Assembly: GCA_003255025.1 (NCBI GenBank)
Contig: QANY01008633.1
Coordinates: 62,001 to 126,000 of the forward strand
Length of the DNA stretch: 64,000 nt
Direction of reading: 5' to 3'
DNA from: Datisca glomerata
Taxonomy: Eukaryota; Streptophyta; Magnoliopsida; Cucurbitales; Datiscaceae
The notes beneath the pieces are model-generated. The model was not told the origin of the DNA, ran no database searches, and was given only the letters and a program-made list of their open reading frames with translations. The position numbers were made by a program, and so were the translations under genes. Shown here piece after piece: positions 59,053 through 64,000 of this stretch (its first letter is position 1; the number at the start of each line of letters is the position of its first letter).

Positions 59053-59730
59053 TAATTTTCTTTAAAGAGAAGGACTTATGATCTGCTCGTTTAGATTCAA
59101 ATAAAGAATCATGATCCTGTCTTCATTTTGTTCATTATAAGAGAATGACTTATGAATTGTCTTTCCCCAAGAACTTAACTTCAAATAAAGAACCACGACC
59201 CGTTTTTATTCTAAGAGAAGTACTTAGAACTGTCCATTTTCTTTTGGGATGAGAACTTAGGTTCAAATAAAGAACTATAACCATGTTTTGACCTTCAGTT
59301 TTATGATCGTCCCCTAAGTTGTAATCAAGAATATTTCATCTTTACTTTTTTCAGTTGTTTCAGTTATGAATTATTTGAGCATCATCTGATTCTTTTAGAC
59401 AAGGATATTTTTGTATTGAAGTTTTTGATTTTCTTCTGAGAACGATGTCCGTAGACACTTCTAAGGACTCAGGCTCCTGTGGAACCATGATTCCGTTTTG
59501 ATTTTTTTTTCTGAGAACGGTATCCGTAAACACTCCCAATGACTTATGCTCCTTCTGTGGAACCATGACCCTGTTTTAATTTTCTTCTGAGAATGATGTC
59601 CGTAGACACTCCCAAGGACTTAGGCTCCCATGAAACCATATCCCCATTTTGATTTTTTTCAGAGAACGATGTCCGTAAACACTGACAAGGATTTAGGCTC
59701 ATGTGAAACCATGATCTCATTTTGATTTAC
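59053..59730. repeat. Tandem array with a unit of about 75 bases, at least seven copies, four well conserved
   Basis: Conserved units begin GAGAA(C/T)G(A/G)T at 59438, 59513, 59589 and 59662. Each contains TCCGTA(G/A)ACACT, GGCTC or TGCTCC, and ACCATG followed by TTTTGATTT. Three older units between about 59053 and 59290 share AACTTAGGTTCAAATAAAGAA, ATGACC and TGTTTT. The array grades from diverged on the left to conserved on the right. Confidence 0.85.
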
Positions 59731-59839
59731 TACGGACTCATTGATAGAGTTTCTCCTGTTTCTTTTGTTAAAGGGCTTATTGATAGAGTTTTCTCCCGTT
59801 TGCTTTTCCTTTTCTTTCTCTCATACACAAATATTGGTG

Positions 59840-61080
59840 ATAAAAATATTGAACAACACCATATATAATATCTTAATATAATAAGTAGGAAACGAGTATA
59901 TCGTAACTTTATTCTAGAAACTCGAATCGCATTCTGTAAAGAATTTCAAGAAACTGATTTCTGTAACTTTATAGCGACATATGATTTGTCACATAACTAT
60001 TAGCGTGTTGATAAAGCTTAATAGATGAAGCTTAATATGATTTACTATGGATTTGAGAATTTTCTCTCCCAATAAATAATTAACAAATTACGCAAAGATC
60101 GACTATGGAGATGATCAGTTAAGGTGGGATTGGCATGACAATCATAGCCAAATTATGACCAGGATTCACGGTATATGTTTAATGGAACTAATTGCTAAAA
60201 CTAATCTGACATGCCTTGGAAATAGGAAGCCAGTGTCACATTGCCCTGTTGTTTTAATAGTCAATTGAAGAGTAAATAATTGAGTAAAGAAATAACTAAT
60301 TAATGTATCATGTGCTTCTGGGTTTTTTCTCACTGAAAACATGGTTTTTTTTTATATTAAAGTCATTGATTCTTCCCTCACATGGAGAGGATAGAGAGAA
60401 AAAGAGAATCTTTTCTTCTCATTACAGCAAAATGGATACCTATCCCCACATGATAGGAAACTTAGTTAAAGTGTTTTTACACTGTTGCTGAGTGAGTTGT
60501 GAATGTATGAGATCCAAAGAGTATTCAAAATATTCTACAATATCGTGTAATTTTACAGTCATAATGTGGTATTAATTTCTGAGTTAATCATGAAGCTAGA
60601 AGTTTCAAACAGTTTAATTTATTGTTACAAGTTGATATCGAACTTGACCGAGGCTATTTGGCTGAGAGGTCAAGAGGAGGAAATTCCTCTACTTGTACAA
60701 GGGTTCAGACCGCACTCAATCCCCTTCCTCATTGTAAAAAAAATCGAATAATGGCATTAAAACAGTCTTTTATTTGTCTGTTGTATAAATGACAAAAGTA
60801 AAGGGTCGTTCGGAAAAAAATAAATCAAACTTTTTAAATTTCTAACCGATTTTGTCATTGAAAAGACAATATTATCATTTCCTACTTCAAAGGGTTTAAG
60901 TAACTTGAAGGGTCACTTATGTAAGAAATTTAGTTGAACTCTTCACTCAAGTGAAGGATAAAATTGTCTTTTACTTGAAAAACTTAGTTGGAATTCTGAA
61001 TTTTTAAAAATTGGGTTACTTATACGAACTTAATTTTCATTTGGGTTATTTTTCTAATTTCCACCTCTCTCTCTCTCTCT
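59840..61080. other. AT-rich DNA, no gene recognised; probable promoter region of the ORF at 61138 at its right end
   Basis: A CTCTCTCTCTCTCTC tract at 61065-61080 resembles a plant leader or core-promoter Y patch. Nothing else stands out. Confidence 0.4.
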
Positions 61081-61137
61081 TAGTCAAAATAAAACATAAG
61101 GAGATCTAAAGAACAGGAGGAGGCAGGGGCAAGAGCA

Positions 61138-61449
61138 ATGGAGGATTCAAATGATGAGTTTCCTGGCTTCCAAACAAGTACACATAAAGATGACATTATT
61201 TTCCGAAGGTCATTCAGCCGGGTACAAAGGCGAGCTCCGTGTCCTCTTCAGCTTAACCGTACCACCCCTTCTTCCGGCAACGGCGCACCAAAATCCGGCC
61301 GGCCAGAAAACTTAAATTCTTCAACATCTTCATCACTGACTGCATTCTATCACAGCAAAGATCCTATTCCACTACTTTCACCTCTGGTGCTGCCTGCTTT
61401 ACTAGAATCTTCTTATCTTCAAGGGGAAACTGCCACAAAATCACACTGA
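61138..61449 (+). CDS. Hypothetical single-exon protein of 103 residues
   Basis: The ORF starts MEDSNDEFPGFQTSTHKDD, continues IIFRRSFSRVQRRAP and a Ser/Pro/Asn-rich middle, and ends with a hydrophobic PIPLLSPLVLPALLESS segment before a short tail and TGA at 61447. The frame is clearly more GC-rich than both flanks. It follows a CTCTCT tract and an A/G-rich leader ending GAGCAATGG, a good plant start context. AT-rich DNA follows at once. No signal peptide or membrane span is evident; the acidic N-terminus, basic patch (RRSFSRVQRR) and Pro/Leu C-terminus suggest a small intrinsically disordered protein. I do not recognise the family. An intron-split longer gene is possible but no donor is needed. 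Confidence 0.55.
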   Translation: MEDSNDEFPGFQTSTHKDDIIFRRSFSRVQRRAPCPLQLNRTTPSSGNGAPKSGRPENLNSSTSSSLTAFYHSKDPIPLLSPLVLPALLESSYLQGETATKSH

Positions 61450-62035
61450 CAAATTAGCTACGGTCCATTATATTCTATTTCCATCTCATCTTATGTATAA
61501 TTACTCTAGCTGGTTATGTAAATTATGTATATCTTCTTATTTACTTTCTAATAACTTTTTTGTTTCTGTTTATTCGTTTTTGTCAACTTATCTTGTTTAC
61601 ATAAATTAACGTTTTACACTGATAAAATATGATAAAATATGCTCGTGAAAATCTATCACTGATATTTTGCTCTTACTTTGTTTCGAATTTACACTTGTGA
61701 ATCTTGAAATATTGATTACTATGTATAGCTTAAGCTTGAGTAATTTTACCTAAATCTCAGCTAAAAGTAGTGATCTCAATGGTTGAGCAAATATGAAGCA
61801 ATGTGAGAAGGTTCACATTTGGTGGATTCAGTTTGACAATCCAAAGGCTTGTCTATTAGCAATTAGATTGTTAAAAGAGAATTAAAATTTGCATTATCTG
61901 TTTACTATACAAAATATTATTTGATATGATTGTGTTCATTGTTATTATGAATCGGTAATATATATAATCACACATTAGTCAATGTAAATTAAGAATGAAA
62001 AAATAGATGTTCAATTATGATGTGAATATACACTC

Positions 62036-62160
62036 ACTCCCGTCGACTCTCGCCGTCCAGATTTCTTCCATTGAGCTTCCTCCGGTTTAGCCTCACTATT
62101 CAGCTGTGTTGTTCTCATTGCTGAAAATGTAAGTTTAGGGTTTCTTTAGCATTTTTCTTC
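62036..62160 (+). other. Orphan gene leader with a strong donor site
   Basis: A C/T-rich stretch (TCCCGTCGACTCTCGCCGTCC...) ends TTGCTGAAAATGTAAGTTTAG with TTTAGGGTTTCT following. This resembles the leader of plant housekeeping genes in which the start codon lies at the exon 1/intron 1 border. No downstream exon was found before unrelated AT-rich DNA begins at about 62300, so it is probably a relic or a captured leader. Confidence 0.35.
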
Positions 62161-62299
62161 CGTTTTCAAATTATTAAAGAAAAAATCAGAGTATTAGCAT
62201 TTCATTCGTGATTAGGTTGTGAATAGAATAGGAAAAACCAGAAAATTAGAATATGATTATGTTGATTGTGTGAGTTAGAATGTGATTATAAGCTAGTAA

Positions 62300-64000
62300 A
62301 AAATTAGAAGGCTTTACAGACGTACACCCAAAGTTTATAGCTCAACAATATAGCTCAACAATATTTTGCACCTCGAGTTTTTAATAATTACACTAAAAAC
62401 TGTCATATTTAGAAAAGTGTTTCAGGTTACTCCATTTGTTCACTTTTGTTAGTGTTTTTTAATGGAAAATCGTTTACATGCACACATTACGTAATTTTTT
62501 AAGGGAAAACATGTATTTAAACTGCATATTTCTTCTTTAAACTCTAATTAAAAAACGATTCTCTCTTTTCGTTCTCTCTCTAAGCAACTAAAAACCCGAG
62601 CAAACATCAAATAAATCAATGAGACAAAATTCAAAATGCTACAATAGCTCCAAATTAATCAAGTTAACACATTGATAGTGGTTGGGTTATCCCTCCAGGT
62701 GGAGGAAGATTGGGCTCTAGCCCCCCAGTTGGGCTTAGTTAGTTTAAGTAGTAATCTTAATAAATAGCTAATTTTTAAAAAAATCATAAAAAATATCACA
62801 AATATCAAAAACATCAAAAATAGCATCTACACACTATTTTTAAGAAAACACTCCCACGTCGAGAGGGAGTCTGACGCGCACGCCCACCACTGCTCAGATT
62901 TCGCCAGTTCATATAATATCTACAATATAAATAGTATATACTTATGTAATCTTTACAGTATATTTTATGTATATAGTAAATATTATATAAATTTTTTGGA
63001 CATAAATACAAAATTTCACTGGCGCACGTGATAGATGATTTTTGGCGTGAATGTTTTGTTTTTTTTTTCAAATTTGGGTGACCATATTTTATTTATGTTT
63101 CATCTTTGGCCACTTTTTATTTGTAATCTTAAAAATGGCTTATTCTTGATGATCACCCTTAGTTTAAGGCATAAGAATTGCTAGCTACCCATTCTCCTAA
63201 TCTTATCTATATATATAAAGTTGAATTGCTAGCTGCCCATTTTTCTAATCTTATATACATATATAAAATTGGGTATGTGAAAATCTTTAATATTATCATG
63301 TGTCAATCTTTATTAGCTCTAATTGTGCCATGTGTCATAGTATATTTAATAAATTTATATTAAATATGTTAATGCATTAAATATGTAAAAAGTGTAATTA
63401 CAATTAATGCATAATTGGTGGATTTTTCTTTGCAACAAATAATTTGATAAGAATTTTGTACACTAAAGATGAAAATATTTATATCAAATTCGGTTATTCA
63501 TTTACATTTACAAACATGTTAAAACATCGATCCAAATTTTTATCTTATTTTTGTTTATTCACATACATTTAATTTTTTGTATATTGAATATATAATTTGT
63601 ATTCTATAGGTATATAATTATATTGAATATATAATTTGTTGTTATTTTAAAATGTGATATTTTGTATTTTATATTTCCTTTTCTTTTTCTTTAACTTATC
63701 GATGCTTAAAAATTATGAAACTTTACATTTCCGCGATATAATCTTCCGTTTAATGTATTTAATATAATTTTCAATCTATAAAGATATGTTAATATTTTAA
63801 CTTATCATAGAGATTAACTAAGAATTATATTATGTAGTCACAAATATTTAAAGACCGTGCATGGTACAGTACGGACATGCAAATATTCAAAAATTATGCG
63901 AGTCCATAAATTTATGTATTTTTATATTTTTTTTGAGATTATGTGTATAATCTATGTGAAATTCAAGAAAAAATATTGATGATCCAGACTTTTCTTATGG
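62300..64000. other. AT-rich DNA, no gene recognised
   Basis: Contains a GC-richer patch at 62850-62900, a two-unit repeat at 63175-63270 and otherwise AT-rich sequence to the window end. Confidence 0.5.
63175..63270. repeat. Two 48-base tandem units with TATATATAAA
   Basis: GAATTGCTAGCT starts at 63175 and 63223. Each unit goes on with CCCATT, CTAATCTTAT and (AC)ATATATAAA. The TCTTAT...ATATATAAA text resembles Helitron 5' ends, but no 3' hairpin/CTAG end was found. Confidence 0.75.

Noticed and set aside
63175..63270. Helitron 5' end
   Set aside because: Only a TATATATAAA-like similarity; it is better explained as a simple 48-base duplication, and no other Helitron hallmark is present.

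Overview
The window looks like nuclear DNA of a eudicot plant. It is AT-rich, genes carry GT-AG introns, the one intact multi-exon gene belongs to a plant-specific family, and the rest is dominated by plant transposon types: CACTA, MULE with plant mobile domain, hAT, L1-type LINEs and copia LTR elements. I cannot name the species. No rRNA, tRNA or CRISPR array was recognised.

Genes. The one clearly intact gene is at 34070-36642 (+): eight coding exons giving 447 residues with four ACT domains, an ACR-family protein most like ACR4. A second plausible but unrecognised gene is a single-exon 103-codon ORF at 61138-61449 (+). Two gene relics are clear. One is a broken bHLH factor of the UNE12/bHLH7/bHLH59 type (8590-9987, +). 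The other is the last exon of a cinnamyl alcohol dehydrogenase gene, carried inside a transposon (about 47940-48142, +).

Layout. 1-1716 is the 3' part of a CACTA element. 2003-2490 is a tandem duplication. 2791-3910 is a LINE 3' end with a probable target duplication. 5130-5360 holds a cluster of ACGT boxes without a gene. 6611-6990 is a hAT-like AACCGAA-rich relic. 7060-8016 is a LINE endonuclease relic, followed by the bHLH relic. 10000-13000 is unexplained. 13003-13270 and 14610-14780 are tandem repeats. 14770-24700 is a nest: one minus-strand LINE split by a copia-like LTR element (15995-19314) and by a MULE carrying a MAIN-like plant mobile domain gene (19918-23412). 24700-29840 has no recognisable gene. 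29842-30590 is a hairpin followed by a two-length-unit minisatellite. About 31860-32100 resembles the end of a gypsy LTR. The ACR gene follows.

From 38.7 kb on, transposons dominate again: a CACTA element with matching target duplication AGA (39309-41657), a solo LTR with perfect GTTAT target duplication (42756-44364), a long-TIR Pack-MULE-like element with the CAD exon (47388-49060), a hAT transposase relic (49288-49640), a tentative second CACTA-like element (51660-56608) and a CACTA terminus (to 57240). 58.0-59.8 kb is a repeat-rich tract. 61.1-64 kb holds the small ORF, an orphan 5' leader and AT-rich DNA.

The genes do not form a pathway. ACR and the small ORF are islands in a decayed repeat landscape. 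The best leads are the transposon-borne CAD exon, the MULE whose transposase N-terminus runs straight into a mobile-domain gene, and the 29.8-30.6 kb hairpin-plus-minisatellite.
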